Source of the DNA: Berghia stephanieae
Taxonomy: Eukaryota > Mollusca > Gastropoda > Nudibranchia > Aeolidiidae
Length of the DNA: 64,000 nucleotides
Assembly (NCBI GenBank): GCA_034508935.3
Contig: CM067444.1
Coordinates: 36,389,050-36,453,049, forward strand
Direction: 5' to 3'
This document shows, piece after piece, positions 11,818 to 22,900 of the stretch; positions within the stretch are counted from its first letter, which is position 1; each line of letters opens with the position of its first letter. The notes beneath the pieces were generated by a model. It was not told the origin of the DNA and did no database searches. It saw only the letters and a list, made by a program, of their open reading frames with translations. Made by a program: the position numbers and the translations under genes.

Positions 11818-12058
11818 AGGACCCTACAGATCAGTTGATAGAGCACTTGTTTCACACACAAAGGGATCGTGATCGATCCCTTCGTGCAGTCGAGATTTTT
11901 TCTGACCCCCCCCCCCCCCCCCCTTGTCCACTCAGCAGAGATTGGGTAGCTGGGCCTGTTAAATCTTGCGGAAAGTACTATGCGATAGACTGGCGTCCCA
12001 TCCAAAGGATGGCAAGCAAATGCAATCGTCCGTTTCAGGCTTCATGGGTCTAATTGCT
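11818..12058 (+). mobile_element. tRNA-derived SINE (SINE-III) with poly-C tract
   Basis: The head reads AGATCAGTTGATAGAGCACT (A-box-like) and GGGATCGTGATCGATCCC (B-box-like). A run of about 17 C follows, then a tail containing GACTGGCGTCCCATCC, a motif common in metazoan SINE tails. The unit 2 copy is at 23,702-23,942. It ends about 60 bp before the splice acceptor of serpin A coding exon 1. Confidence 0.65.
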
Positions 12059-12100
12059 TTAAAGAACTACTTTTTAACAATAAATTATATTTCATATTAC

Positions 12101-12128
12101 ATTTTATATTTTCAGTGATCAGAAGAAG
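12101..12128 (+). promoter_or_regulatory. 3' splice site of the 5' UTR intron of serpin A
   Basis: The tract attttatattttcag ends at 12,115, leaving a 13-base UTR (tgatcagaagaag) before the ATG at 12,129. The same layout is at 23,987-24,014 before serpin B. It implies an upstream non-coding exon that I could not locate. Confidence 0.6.
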
Positions 12129-12632
12129 ATGAAGAATCACATAGCATCTGCGGCAGTCCTTCTGTTTTTCCTCTACGCATCAACTGTCTTTGCTTCAGAT
12201 GGAGGAAAGCTTTCAACTGCCATCAACGATTTCTCCCAACGCTTGGATGGAAAAATTCGTAAAGAGGGAGAGAGTGTTGTCTATTCGCCTTACAGGTAAT
12301 CAGAGTTTTATTTCCTCTCAAAAACAGAGCCTGAGCGATTTATCTGCCTTTTTGATACTACTGTATTTGTTTGGGCTGGTCTGTCGATTTACGGGAACGA
12401 TCGGTCTCACAACTTTCTCCGTGGATTCACAGAATGAGCAACAATCAAGTAGTTATAGTGGTTGTTGTCGTAGTAGTATTGGGTGTGGTGGTGGTACTAC
12501 AACTAGGAGGTAGAGGTGGAGGAGGAATGGATGGATAGATGGATAGAAAGATCGAAGTTGAAGATAATTAACGACAAACAAAAAAATAATAAATACAGAA
12601 ATATAGATTGATAGGTAGATATAGACAGACAT

Positions 12633-12679
<47 letters not shown>

Positions 12680-12681
12680 TA

Positions 12682-12739
<58 letters not shown>

Positions 12740-12743
12740 TGAT

Positions 12744-12795
<52 letters not shown>

Positions 12796-13367
12796 TAGAT
12801 AGATAGATATATATAGATAGATAGATAGATAGATGGATGGATGAATGAATGGATAGATAGTTATAGACACACACATTGATAGATTTATAGATAAATACAA
12901 CCACAGATTACTTATTCCACTGTAATACACTTGTCCCGATAGATGTCCGGCCTCGGAAAATTTCGTGGCGACTCGTCCCGCTCTATAGATGTCACTGCCA
13001 CAGATGGTATTACAAACCCATACTGCAAAGTCTGACCCTCTTTTGTCTCTTATAGAGTGATGACACACTACTGTAGCAGCATTAAATCCCGCTCACTCTC
13101 CTTTCTTCAACCTGTCACGATAATATTTGATCAATTTTTGTTGCTTGATTTCTTGAATTTGCCACTTTTAACCGAGTTCCGATTATCCGGAGTGGTACTA
13201 CTACACTTACTACTACTACTACTACTATACTACACTACTACTACTACTACTACTACTACTATACTATATTACTATATATATACTATGCAGAGTAGTATAA
13301 TAGTAGAGTAGTAGTAGTATAGTAGTAGTAGTAGTAGTAGTAGTATAGATGTAGTAGCAGTAGTAGC

Positions 13368-13423
<56 letters not shown>

Positions 13424-13426
13424 AGT

Positions 13427-13458
<32 letters not shown>

Positions 13459-13594
13459 TAGTAGTAGTAGAGTAGTAGTAGTAGTAGTAGTAGTAGAGTA
13501 GTATAGTAGTAGTAGTAGCAGCAGCATAGTAGTATAGTAGTAGTAGTAGTAGTATAGTAGTAGTAGTAGTAGTAGTAGTAGAGAGTATAGTAGT

Positions 13595-13660
<66 letters not shown>

Positions 13661-16600
13661 TAAGAGGTGGTAGTTAATAATCCTTAACGTGTGTAACTAA
13701 TCCTCCGAACAATGAATGAACAAAGAAAAGGTTACATATTGAACCATAAGGCGGCATAACTATAGTTAAATTGAGTAGCAGATGAATTGGCATATTTTAT
13801 TATTACGGAACGTACATGAGCGAGGATGGATGATCTTTATTGGCGACCAGCATTTATTTAAGATATAAGATAAGATGCCATCACTCCAAAGCTAGTAGGT
13901 GAATTAAAAAAGGTATGTATTTAGTAGTCCTGAGGACTGGGTTCACACTTTCGTGGAAATTGGAAACCGTAATTTGACATCACACTATAGGGAAAAAAGT
14001 GTGATGTCAAAAGATTGGTTCCTATTTCATTGGAAGTGTAAAACCACTCTCCCAGAGGACTGGATACATGCCTAGTGTAAAGTGTCCTCTTATTTCAGAG
14101 TGATGGCATCTTCTTTTCTTGTCTAAATAATTAATGGTGGTGAAAAAAGATCATCCATTACGTCCCGTAATCCTAAGAATCCACCTATACATCCTGCCAC
14201 TGAAATCGTTATGCCACCTATATGTTACCGATTTATTATTAGTTCTCCGAAGGACTGGTTACATACACACTCCCAATGATCTAGGAACCAAAAGTGAAGA
14301 GAGTTTGACGTCACGATTGTTCTTCCCTATTGTTCCCTATTCCAGTATTCACTCAGCTCTAGCCATGGCCAGTGTCGGAGCGAAAGGTGAAACCCTCAAA
14401 GAGATGAGAAGCGTTCTAAGCCTCACAACTCTGGGAGATGCGACTAACTCCGCCTACCATGATCTCATTAAAAAGGTTTGATAGGCTTAATTTTGGGTTA
14501 ATCTTTTTTTTTTTATCATTATTGGGTTTCACGAATTTCTTGATTTTATAGAGCCTGTGATAATAATATTTTTTCGAAGCTTAGCCGTCACCTTCGTAAA
14601 CTAAAAACCTGGGCCTGATACCGACCAAAAATATGTCACAAAAGAAGACGATGATTACCAAACAATGAAGCGATTTTCGCATGGTAAATCCATTGAAACG
14701 CTCTTTATAAATGTTCATATATATCTTATTGTATTTATATTTATTTCTCACCCCCCCCCCCCCCCCCCCCCCCCCATCATCAGCTAAATAGCGCTCCATA
14801 CGCAACAGTTAAAACGGGCAACGCATTGTTTTGTGCACCAGACCTCGAGCTGAAAAATACATTCCGCAATGAAGTCGAGACTCAATACTTGGGCAATGTG
14901 AGCAAATTCGACTTCGGGGCAAAAGGAGGACCGGAGAAGGCTGTCAATGACTACGTAGAGAAAAAGACAAATGGCATGATCAAGAATATGTTGGATGAGG
15001 GTAAGATGCTGTATTGATTCTTGAAGAAATAAATATAGGAGAGAATATGTTGGAAAGGGGTAATATGTTGTATTGAAACAATAGATATAGAAGAGAATAT
15101 GTTGGAAAGGGGTAATATGTTGTATTGAAACAATAGATATAAAATAGAAGATGTTGGAAAGGGGTAAGATGTTGTATTGAAACAATGGATATATATGAGA
15201 ATATGTTGGAAAGGGGTAAGATGTTGTATTGAAACAATAGATATAGGAGAGAATATGTTGGAAAGGGGTAATATGTTGTATTGAAACAATAGATATAGAA
15301 GAGAATATGTTGGAATGGGGTAATATGTTGTATTGAAACAATAGATATAAAATAGAAGATGTTGGAAAGGGGTAAGATGTTGTATTGAAACAATGGATAT
15401 ATATGAGAATATGTTTGAAAGGGGTAAGATGTTGTATTGAAACAATAGATATAAAATAGATGTTGGAAAATGGCATCACATTTTCTAGTAAATGCCCCTA
15501 GAAGTGGACAACAATCATGAATTTCTTATCCCATTTCCATGGTTAGAATCTAGACAGGACTATTTGTTTAATGATCATTTTTTTAATGGCATTAAAAGTA
15601 CCAAATTGGCATTCGTGACTGACGTTTCGTTAATGATTCCCTATGATATTGCTTTTATATTCTCTACCTACAGATAACTTGAATTCATTGCAAAATGAAG
15701 CATTTTTACAAACAATTAGATATGAAATATCTAAGAAAACTACTTTGAGAGATGGAATAAATGTATTCTTTCACGGGTTTGGATTTATTAAATTCGTTTT
15801 TTTATCGCAAAATAACTCACTCGCAAGCTCGTGAATTATTTAAATAAAAATAACTCGTCTAAATCCAAACCCATGAAGAAGACTACTAAATCATTTCACA
15901 CCATTAACTGACTTACTTGACTTAGATGCCTTTCGCGTCTCGACCGAAAGATCGGGTCGCCTTGGCTGTTTCCAGTATTTCCTGTGTGAGGTGTCTCCAA
16001 TATTGCCGGTCCTCTGCTAGGGTTCTCAGATTTTCAAGGTCCCCTGCCGTTATGAGACTAATGCTTTGTCCAAGTGTTGTGAGGTTTTTGTTTAGGATCA
16101 CAGGGAGTGTTGTGATCGGTCTTCCTCTGAAAAGGTTCCCGTGTTTTTGGAAGTATCCCGACATGGCTTGGTTAGCTGGTATGTTTTTGTCCCTGCGTAG
16201 TATGTGACCGAAAAGTTGCCCTCGTTGTTGTAAAATGTCAAGGGAGATTGGTCTTTCTTTTGTGATCTTATAGAGTGATTCATTTGAGAGCTTTTTTGGG
16301 TATTTGATGTCCAGTACCCTTCTTAGCTGTGTGCGATGGAAGGCATCCAGATGTTCTTCTTCGGATTTTGTCAACGCCCAAGTGCCGCAGTTATACAGAA
16401 GTACCGGTTTTACAAGAGCATGGTACAGTTTCAGTTTGGTTTTTCTCTTTATTTTGTCACCTCTAATCCATACATTGGTGAGTTTACTGAGTGCGGCGTT
16501 TGATAGCTGTTTTCTTCTTTGTACATCCTCGGTGTCTCCAATTAAATGTTCGAAAATTTGTATTCAATACGTTCAAAGCAATATTCAACGATTACGTGTT

Positions 16601-16808
16601 TACTAAGAAATGATAGGGTTTTCCAAGGAGGGGAGTAGAATAATTATTTTTAGTTTTCTGAAATGAAATCTGCTACGCCATGCAACTATATCCTGGCCAA
16701 ATAGAAGGCTTCTTGTCTAAGAAGGGCTGATCAGGCCAAGATGTTAAGTGTGTTAGTATGGCTGAATACGTCTTCTTCTTCTTCTTCTTCTTCTCTTCTT
16801 CTTATTAC

Positions 16809-16852
<44 letters not shown>

Positions 16853-16872
16853 TATTATTATTATTATTATTA

Positions 16873-16943
<71 letters not shown>

Positions 16944-18342
16944 GTTATTATTATAAGATATTATTAATCATCGCCATTCTAGGCAGTGTCGACGGCAGTA
17001 CAATTATGATCTTGATCAACACCCTATTTTTTAATGGTACATGGGCCAATACATTTGAAGAAGGATGGACCGACGAACAGGATTTCCATGTAGATGGGGA
17101 AACTAAAAAGGTAACGTGCACCACAGTGTGGAATTGTTGTTTTATTTACTTTCTCTTCTTCCTTTTCAACGTCTTCTCCTTCCCATCCTCTTTCTACACT
17201 TCATTCTCTTCTTCTTTTCTTCTTCTTCTTCTTCTTTTTCTTTAATTTTCTTTAACCCTTTATCCAATTCCTACCTCTCCTCCTCTATCTTTCTTACTCT
17301 CCTCCTTCTCTTCCTCTTCCTCCTTCTCCGCCTCCTCGTCCCTCATTCCTTCTTCTTCTTCTTCTTCTTCTTCTTCTTCTTCTTCTTCTTCTTCTTCTTC
17401 TCTTCTTCTTCTTCTTCTCCCTTCTTCTTCTTTCTTCTTCTTCTTCTTCTTCTTCTTCTTCATGATGATGATGATGATTTGCTGTTAAGTATTATACATA
17501 CCAGCTCTGTCCGCTAAAACATTGGTATTGAAAACGCCAAATCAAGGATAAGCTTTCATTTATATGATCTATTGATAGAGAACAATAGTTGGATGTCAAA
17601 GTACAGGTTCTAATTCCTTGTAAGTATGAAACCAGTCCTCCAGTTTAGTGAGAACTACTGATATAAATGCCTGGCAAAAAAAAAAAAAAAAAAAAAAAAA
17701 GAGATCAAAGCGCTTAGTGACGCCAATATCTTTCCATCAATAATTTTTCGTCTGTCAGGTGAAAATGATGCATACTGAAGAAGATTTTGATTGGAAGTAT
17801 GACTCGGACATCTCCTCACAAGTATTGAAGATGGACTTCTTTGGTCGTCGCTTTGCTCTTTACATCGTCCTGCCTAAGGAACATGAAACGGACATCAATT
17901 CATTAGAGAAGGCCCTGGATGGTATGGGAATTACAGGCATTTTTCAGGGCCTTGCCAACATTCCTCTCAGGGTGAATGTTCCCAAATTCAAAATTGCTAC
18001 AAAATTGGACATGACTCCGATTCTAAAAGACTTGGGAATGAAACAGGCATTTGGTACATCTGCCGATTTTAGTGGGATTAGCGACGATGGTAAGTAACTC
18101 ACTGTTATTCTTCTTTCAGTTTATCCCGCTTTATGCAGGGTTTCCATAATGAATGCCACATCTCCATGCATCTCGGTTCATTGCATCATCTTCCTCCAGG
18201 CCCAGTTCTTTCATATCGTCCGTCACCTTATCCAACCATCTAGTCTTTGGGCGTCCCTTTTTCTCTTTCCCTCTAGTTGTATACTCAGTACTATCATTCT
18301 ACACACTCTTCTCTCGTCTCTTAACATCTATCTATCTATCTA

Positions 18343-18375
<33 letters not shown>

Positions 18376-19415
18376 GCTATCTATCTAGCTATTTATCTAT
18401 CTGTCATTTCATCTATATATCTATCTATCTATCTGTCTACCAATCTAGATCTATATATAAGATAAGATAACTAAGTAACGAACGATGACAAGTTAAGTTT
18501 GTAACTCACCGTTACAAAACGTTTTGTGTGGCTTTGTAGTTTCAAGGTATGACAGCGTCTTCAGACCAAAAGATCCACTCTGGTCACCATTGCTCCAAAT
18601 GATTTTTGCGCACCTTTTTAACCCGTCGCCTTTGGAAACTTAAGGCCTAGTACTGACCAAAGAATTACGTCACAAAAGAAGACGACGATCACCAAATGAA
18701 AGTGAAAAGTGAGTTGTCGTTAGAAGTGCTCAAGGAAATTAATGATTCGATTGGTTGAGTTATTGATTACAAGTCATGATATTTTTTTTCCTTGTCTACT
18801 TCTATGACGAATTTTATGGGTTAGTATCAGACCATGAGTTGAAAAGAGCTACGGTTTACCCCGATATTGTACCGTATTGGTACATTTATAAAAGGATAAA
18901 CAACTCAGTTGTGCGGCTATATGGTCTAATTGTATCCGAAGGTCCTGAGTTCGATTCTCGAACGGCGCATCGTTGAGTCCTTGGAAAAGGCTCTTTACTC
19001 CCATCGTGCTCGAGTGTAAAATGAGTATCTGGCCGTAAACAGCGATTCCCTGTCCAAAAATAATTTGTAGCATCGCCTACATGTTCAGTGTTGCTGTTGG
19101 CTATGGATCCCTTGTAAAACGCTTTGAGCACGTTTAGTGGATATTGCGTTATTTAAAATCTCAAGTTTTTTTTCGTTTGTTTTAATTTCTTTCTTTTCAG
19201 TTGAGCTGAGCCCAAGATTAGACAAGGTGATTCATCAGGCAGTCATCGAAGTCAGAGAGACCGGAACGGTTGCAGCAGCGGCTACGGTAGGTATCATGCC
19301 GGCAATGAGCCGCCCCAGGCCGGAACAGCAATTCACAGCAGATCACCCTTTTCTCTTCTTCCTGAGGAATTCCGAAACTGGCCAAGTGCTTTTCCGTGGA
19401 AAATTCACAGGATAA
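12129..19415 (+). CDS. serpin A: secreted serine-protease-inhibitor-family protein, complete
   Basis: Coding exons: 12,129-12,295, 14,346-14,475, 14,784-15,000, 16,983-17,110, 17,759-18,089 and 19,201-19,415, all bounded by GT-AG, phases 2/0/1/0/1, giving 395 residues, the usual serpin length. Residues 1-22 are a signal peptide ([14 protein letters not shown]..., ends TVFA), so it is secreted. Core motifs: [20 protein letters not shown] (helix B), [12 protein letters not shown] (helix F), FFNGTW with an N-glycosylation sequon, [14 protein letters not shown], and [12 protein letters not shown] near the C terminus. The hinge [10 protein letters not shown] (344-353) fits an inhibitory serpin. 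Counting from the hinge, P1-P1' is Met360-Ser361 (PAM-SRP), like alpha-1-antitrypsin IPM-SIP; an elastase- or chymotrypsin-like target is inferred, not shown. The chosen ATG follows an acceptor at 12,115, so a non-coding 5' exon is likely. Intron positions near serpin residues 167 and 323 are seen in other serpins. Confidence 0.93.
12520..13030. repeat. (GATA)n array with attached dispersed repeat, intron 1 of serpin A
   Basis: About 350 bp of GATA units, then a unique-looking flank (gataaatacaaccacagatt ... ttgtcccgatagatgtccgg). The same flank plus GATA is at 24,415-24,800 and, in reverse orientation, at 45,580-45,870. The microsatellite therefore belongs to a dispersed element. Confidence 0.85.
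13195..13665. repeat. strand-switching (ACT)n to (AGT)n array
   Basis: About 75 bp of CTA units is followed, after a short TATA-rich centre near 13,275, by nearly 380 bp of TAG units, which are their reverse complement. Copies: 24,985-25,230 (B) and the (CTA)n at 63,025-63,170 in serpin C intron 1. Confidence 0.92.
13687..14315. mobile_element. 630-bp palindromic (foldback) element in intron 1, next to exon 2
   Basis: Two arms of about 300 bp are imperfect reverse complements. Left: GTGTGTAACTAATCCTCCGAA and GGATGGATGATCTTTATTG. Right: AAAAAAGATCATCCATTACG and TCTCCGAAGGACTGGTTACA. The centre is tgacatcacactatagggaaaaaagtgtgat. It ends about 30 bp before the exon 2 acceptor. Homologous elements hold the same place in serpin B (25,255-25,878) and serpin C (62,349-63,024), so insertion predates all three copies. 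Confidence 0.82.
14751..14783 (+). promoter_or_regulatory. poly-C polypyrimidine tract and acceptor of exon 3
   Basis: A pure run of about 25 C lies immediately before ATCATCAG at the 3' splice site. Serpin B has a longer run (about 34, from 26,313) and serpin C one of 16-17 (as G on this strand, 60,574-60,592). The tract serves as the polypyrimidine tract of this intron. Confidence 0.8.
15001..15475 (+). repeat. 52-bp minisatellite made from the exon 3/intron 3 boundary of serpin A
   Basis: Nine tandem monomers. The first spans the real donor: AATATGTTGGATGAGG|GTAAG. Each later monomer repeats AATATGTTGGAAAGGGGTAA with GTAAGATG or GTAATATG, then tgttgtattgaaacaatagat. The last exon codons (NMLDEG) and the splice donor are thus copied down the intron. 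Serpin B has six monomers (26,574-26,885) and serpin C eight or nine (59,955-60,350, - strand). Confidence 0.92.
15922..16560 (-). mobile_element. LINE 3' fragment (C-terminal part of reverse transcriptase ORF), intron 3
   Basis: The - strand reads [49 protein letters not shown] and LFGHILRRD, ending [13 protein letters not shown]-stop. The motif order ([13 protein letters not shown], then a short variable tail ending in GRP and a W-rich segment) is the C-terminal end of a non-LTR retrotransposon reverse transcriptase protein. The palm domain is absent, so it is 5' truncated. The copy in serpin B (27,328-27,966) has one TGG-to-TGA change near the end. Clade not assigned. Confidence 0.85.
16770..16955. 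repeat. (CTT)n-(ATT)n microsatellite before exon 4
   Basis: Compound trinucleotide array ending about 27 bp before the exon 4 acceptor. The serpin B counterpart is 28,175-28,330. In serpin C the same place holds an (AAT)n/(ATG)n array at 59,425-59,725. Confidence 0.93.
17155..17475. repeat. (CTT)n pyrimidine-rich array in intron 4
   Basis: About 320 bp of almost pure pyrimidine, mainly CTT. Counterparts: 28,505-28,755 in B and (GAA)n 58,950-59,225 in C (which is CTT in gene orientation), so it is an ancestral intron feature. Confidence 0.92.
18130..18465 (-). mobile_element. LINE C-terminal fragment with (CTAT)n, intron 5 of serpin A
   Basis: Reverse strand encodes a [20 protein letters not shown]-type segment, the common C-terminal end of many LINE proteins, next to about 130 bp of CTAT repeats. 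In serpin B the fragment is cut at ttgggcg (29,527) and joined to the downstream SINE by a deletion of about 660 bp. Serpin C has the counterpart at 58,254-58,372 beside GATA repeats at 57,921-58,185. Confidence 0.78.
18906..19170 (+). mobile_element. SINE (tRNA-Pro family) in intron 5 of serpin A
   Basis: Shortened head GTGCGGCTATATGGTCTAAT and B box GGTCCTGAGTTCGATTCTCG, body ctggccgtaaacagcgattc and tail GAGCACGTTTAGTGGATATT. Counterpart in B at 29,530-29,765, without the first part of the head. It ends about 30 bp before the exon 6 acceptor. Confidence 0.82.
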
Positions 19416-19433
19416 ACGATGATTATAATTACG

Positions 19434-19439
19434 AATAAA
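19434..19439 (+). terminator. polyadenylation signal AATAAA of serpin A
   Basis: AATAAA begins 19 bases after the TAA stop. The same signal follows serpin B at 30,035-30,040 and serpin C at 57,055-57,060 (- strand). The 3' UTR would be only about 40 bases. Confidence 0.7.
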
Positions 19440-19494
19440 ATAATTCATCATTGAGCTCCTATAATGAATTGTTTTTTCTTGTTGTTTTAATCTC

Positions 19495-19495
19495 T

Positions 19496-19545
<50 letters not shown>

Positions 19546-19546
19546 T
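19495..19546. repeat. (ATC)n microsatellite downstream of serpin A
   Basis: Short ATC array; counterparts at 30,098-30,148 (B) and 56,813-56,995 (C, as GAT on the + strand). Confidence 0.95.
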
Positions 19547-19679
19547 GTAACGCGTAAACCAGTCTGTCTTTAGCTGAATCTAAATATAGGAAATTCATGT
19601 TTGATGTCAATTTTACCGGTTATTTGATTGTTACTATTACGTCAATCAATTTAAAAAATACAAACAAATTAACTTGAGA

Positions 19680-20690
19680 TTTTATATATCGCAGTGTCCA
19701 CTAGCCTGCTCAAAGCGCTTTACAAAAGGTCCCTGACCAACAGCAACACGTAATAAGCGGTGGAGATTGAACCAGATATTCATGGAGGTGGGCACCATTG
19801 GGGAGTGAACCAGAGATTACGGGATGAGAGCACCCGTGCGGATTGAATCCAGAACTTTGTGATGTGGGCACCAGTGGGGATTGAACCAGATACTCTAGGA
19901 ATTAGGAACCAGTAGGACGTGAGCCTGAGATTATGAGAGGTGGGCACCAGTTGGGGAGGGGGGGGGTTTGGGGTGGTGAACCCAGAACTGTGTGAGGTGG
20001 ACATCAGGGGGAGTGAACCAGAGACTATAGGAACAAGGCACCAGTGGGGACTGACATGGAGAAAATGGGAGGTGGGCACCAATTGAGAGTAAACCAGAGA
20101 CCATGGGAGGTGGGCACCAGTGGGTAGTAAACCAGAGACAATGGGAGGTGGGAACCAATGGGGAGTGAACCAGAGACGATGAGAGGTGGATACTAGTGGG
20201 AGTAAACCAGAGACGACGGGAAGTGGGCACGTGGAGAGTTATCAAGAGATTCTGGGAGGTAGGCACCAGGGCATAGTTAACCCAGAACTCAGTCAGTTGG
20301 ATACCAGTGGGGATTGAATCAGAGGTTATGGCAGATATGCACCAATGGGGAATGAAACCAGAAATGTGTGATGTGGGCACCAGTCGAGAGTGATCCAGAG
20401 ACTATAGGAAGTGGCACCAGTAGAGTGAAACCAGAGACTATGGGGGGGGGGGGGGACTAGTGGGGACTGAACTCAGAACTGTGTAAGGTGGACACCAGTG
20501 GGGAGTGAACCAAAGACTATGGGAGGTAGGCACCAATCAGAGACTGTGGAAGGTGGGTACCCGTAGGAAGAGAACCCAGAACTATTAGAAGTAGATACCA
20601 TTGGGGATGAACCCAGGAATATAAAAAATAAAGAGGAATAGAGCATAAACCCGGCTCAAATGAGATATGGACACCAGAGAAAATGAATAC
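19680..20690. repeat. 38-bp minisatellite downstream of serpin A, starting from a SINE tail
   Basis: A reverse SINE tail (19,680-19,755) leads into about 24 degenerate 38-bp monomers with consensus gggaggtgggcaccagtggg then gagtgaaccagagactat. Counterpart downstream of B at 30,292-31,015, which is followed by an inverted array at 31,095-31,525. Open frames here (GAHLPWSLV-type) are repeat shadows. Confidence 0.88.
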
Positions 20691-21644
20691 CTAGAAAATA
20701 CAATTGACACAAGTATTACACACACCTAATACTATAACACGCTATTATAAAATGATTGTCAATCCAAAAGAGACATAAGAAGCTTTGGACCATTCATCGG
20801 TTTGATTCGATCTCACCACTGGTTTTAAAAGTCAAAGAATAAAACCAATATCTCTCAGGACACCCGTCCTTACATGTTGAAAACAATGCAATGGGAATAA
20901 TCATAACAAATGACTCATTTTTCACACGTTAAAACAATAAATGGGAAATAATCGACTTAAAGAATGTTCTAGAATGCGGCAAAATGCGGCAAAAGAGGGC
21001 CTTTAACTCCATACTAAACTACTGGTCTGTTGGAGTTTTCATTATATAGATAGTTCGAAGGACGTCACTCAATTCTTTGTTATTGCTTTTTGCCATCCGT
21101 CGTTGTTAACAAATCAATAATATTGTCAATTAGGTGAGAACACGAACGGAATTTAGATGCATCAGTAAGACGTGACTCTGAACGAACAATATTCCCGTAG
21201 TCTCTGTTTTTGCGAGTATCGAGTTTCTGAGAAGACAAGGATGGTATAAGAAAACGATGAGTTGTTTTGATCACCATTGACCATGTGTCGAATTTACATG
21301 ACAATCCCCCTTTTTTATCAAATGGTAAGGCGTCTACTTATCACACCAAAACTTCTCAAGTTCGAATCTGCATGGAGATGTGATATCTGTATTGACATAG
21401 AGTAAGTTTGAGCCTATGATTATTCAAAAAATATATCAACATTGATTAACGTGAGTGCTATTCATTGCGCGAAGTCATGTAATTACGGACATTTTCGTAT
21501 TTTAAGATTTACAGACGGCACCAAATTAGGACAGTGACATAAAGCGGTGGATTTTATGTTAACTATTTATATATCTTATCAATAGATATAAATAAATACA
21601 TTTTAAATGCCCCTTTATTCATTCCATAGGGGATATTTTTCTAT

Positions 21645-21764
21645 GGGGCCTATTCCAAGGGAAGACTGGAATAACACAAGCGTGAGCCGCAGGGCAGCGC
21701 CGCAAATTGAGCTAGGGCGAGGTGACTTGCCTAGGTTATTCCAGTCTTTCCTTGGAATGGACCC
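21645..21764. mobile_element. 120-bp MITE copy in unit 2
   Basis: Same element and position as 9,216-9,336 in unit 1; inverted ends CTATTCCAAGGGAAGACTGG and CCAGTCTTTCCTTGGAATGG. Confidence 0.75.
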
Positions 21765-22900
21765 TTAAGACAATTTCCCTAAGGATTGAATGAAGGGGAT
21801 TTTAGGTTTATGATTTATTTATTTTTTTTTAGTTTCAGTTTTTAATAGAAACAAAAGGGAAGGAGGTATTATAATAATAATGTCTAATTTCAATTTTATT
21901 TGTACAATTCTAACCCTAGTACACACCATGCCCTTATTTGCAGTTCTGATGACCCGATTCATTAGGGGCCCATAATGGTAATGGAACTATTTTTTTTAAA
22001 TGACTCAAAATATTATCCTTTTCAACATTTTTTAGCTAGGCCCTTAATAGCGTTCGGATGTCAGACCTGTAAGATTAGTACACGTCGCTACTGATCCACT
22101 TATTGTCACTTGTCTTTTAGCCAATGTAGCGAGTTACTTTAGAATGTCTTGCAAATATTACTTTAATCTTTTTGTACACGGATATACTTTAGAAACATTT
22201 TTTAAAAATTGTTTGATGCTTATTTGTACATGATTTTGTGTGGGCTTACGATTGTAAAATTTAAGATAACAACAGCTGATGCTTTCTCAAACCACCACAA
22301 AAGGACCACAATATAAATGAACGGAATATCTAGGGTAAATCATTCTGGGTTTTTTTTCGTTAGCAGAAGTCAAACGAACGGAGCCCTGGAAAATGTGAGT
22401 TTGAATTTTAATTTTAAATTTAATCTTTAACCCTCTCCTTACCAACTATAGGAAAATCGTCACATTCGTTACGACTTAACCAAGATTTTTAAAATTCAAA
22501 TTTCTCTTGTACATCATAAAATTTAAAGAAAATGAACAGTGTGTTTTAGGGCATGTTTTCTAAAGAAATTATTTATCGCAAGAACTTTACTGCTATTAGA
22601 TTTTATGTCTGAATGATAAAAAATATATTTTTGTTTTAGTTGGGTGTGAATTTTTGGGAAAATCCTGAAAAAGGCTGGTTAGAAGAGAGTTAATATAACG
22701 CAATATCCACTAAACGTTCTGTATTGGGGAGTCTCTAGCCAACAGCAACACTTATCATGTCAGACGAGACATGACGCCTGTTCGTCGATATTACCATTTT
22801 TTTCAGACAATGATGTTAACGGCCAGGTCCTGGGCTCTAGTCCTGAGCGGCCGTTGAGCAACGGCCTTTAAACCAAGCTCTGGAAAAACTCGTATTCAAA

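Larger units (their letters stand above)
8300..20705. repeat. segmental duplication unit 1
   Basis: This block is nearly the same sequence as 20,706-31,904 and shares its first part with 31,905-33,625. All three start at cacaagtattacacaca. Unit 1 holds serpin A. Compared with unit 2 it carries an extra dimeric SINE (9,701-10,236), a longer exon-boundary minisatellite, and about 660 bp more in intron 5. The high identity includes introns and intergenic DNA, so the duplication is recent or the two copies are haplotypes assembled in series. Confidence 0.9.

Noticed and set aside
14784-15479. 231-codon open frame on the - strand over the exon-boundary array
   Set aside because: It is antisense to serpin exon 3 and the 52-bp minisatellite; the period keeps several frames open.
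16304-16606. 100-codon open frame on the + strand (and its copy at 27,710)
   Set aside because: It is antisense to the LINE reverse-transcriptase fragment, which has the recognisable protein.
19780-20380. Open frames with SHxLWFTPxW-type repeats on the - strand, also at 30,362-31,000
   Set aside because: Repeat shadow of the 38-bp minisatellite; copies shift frame and have no conserved start.
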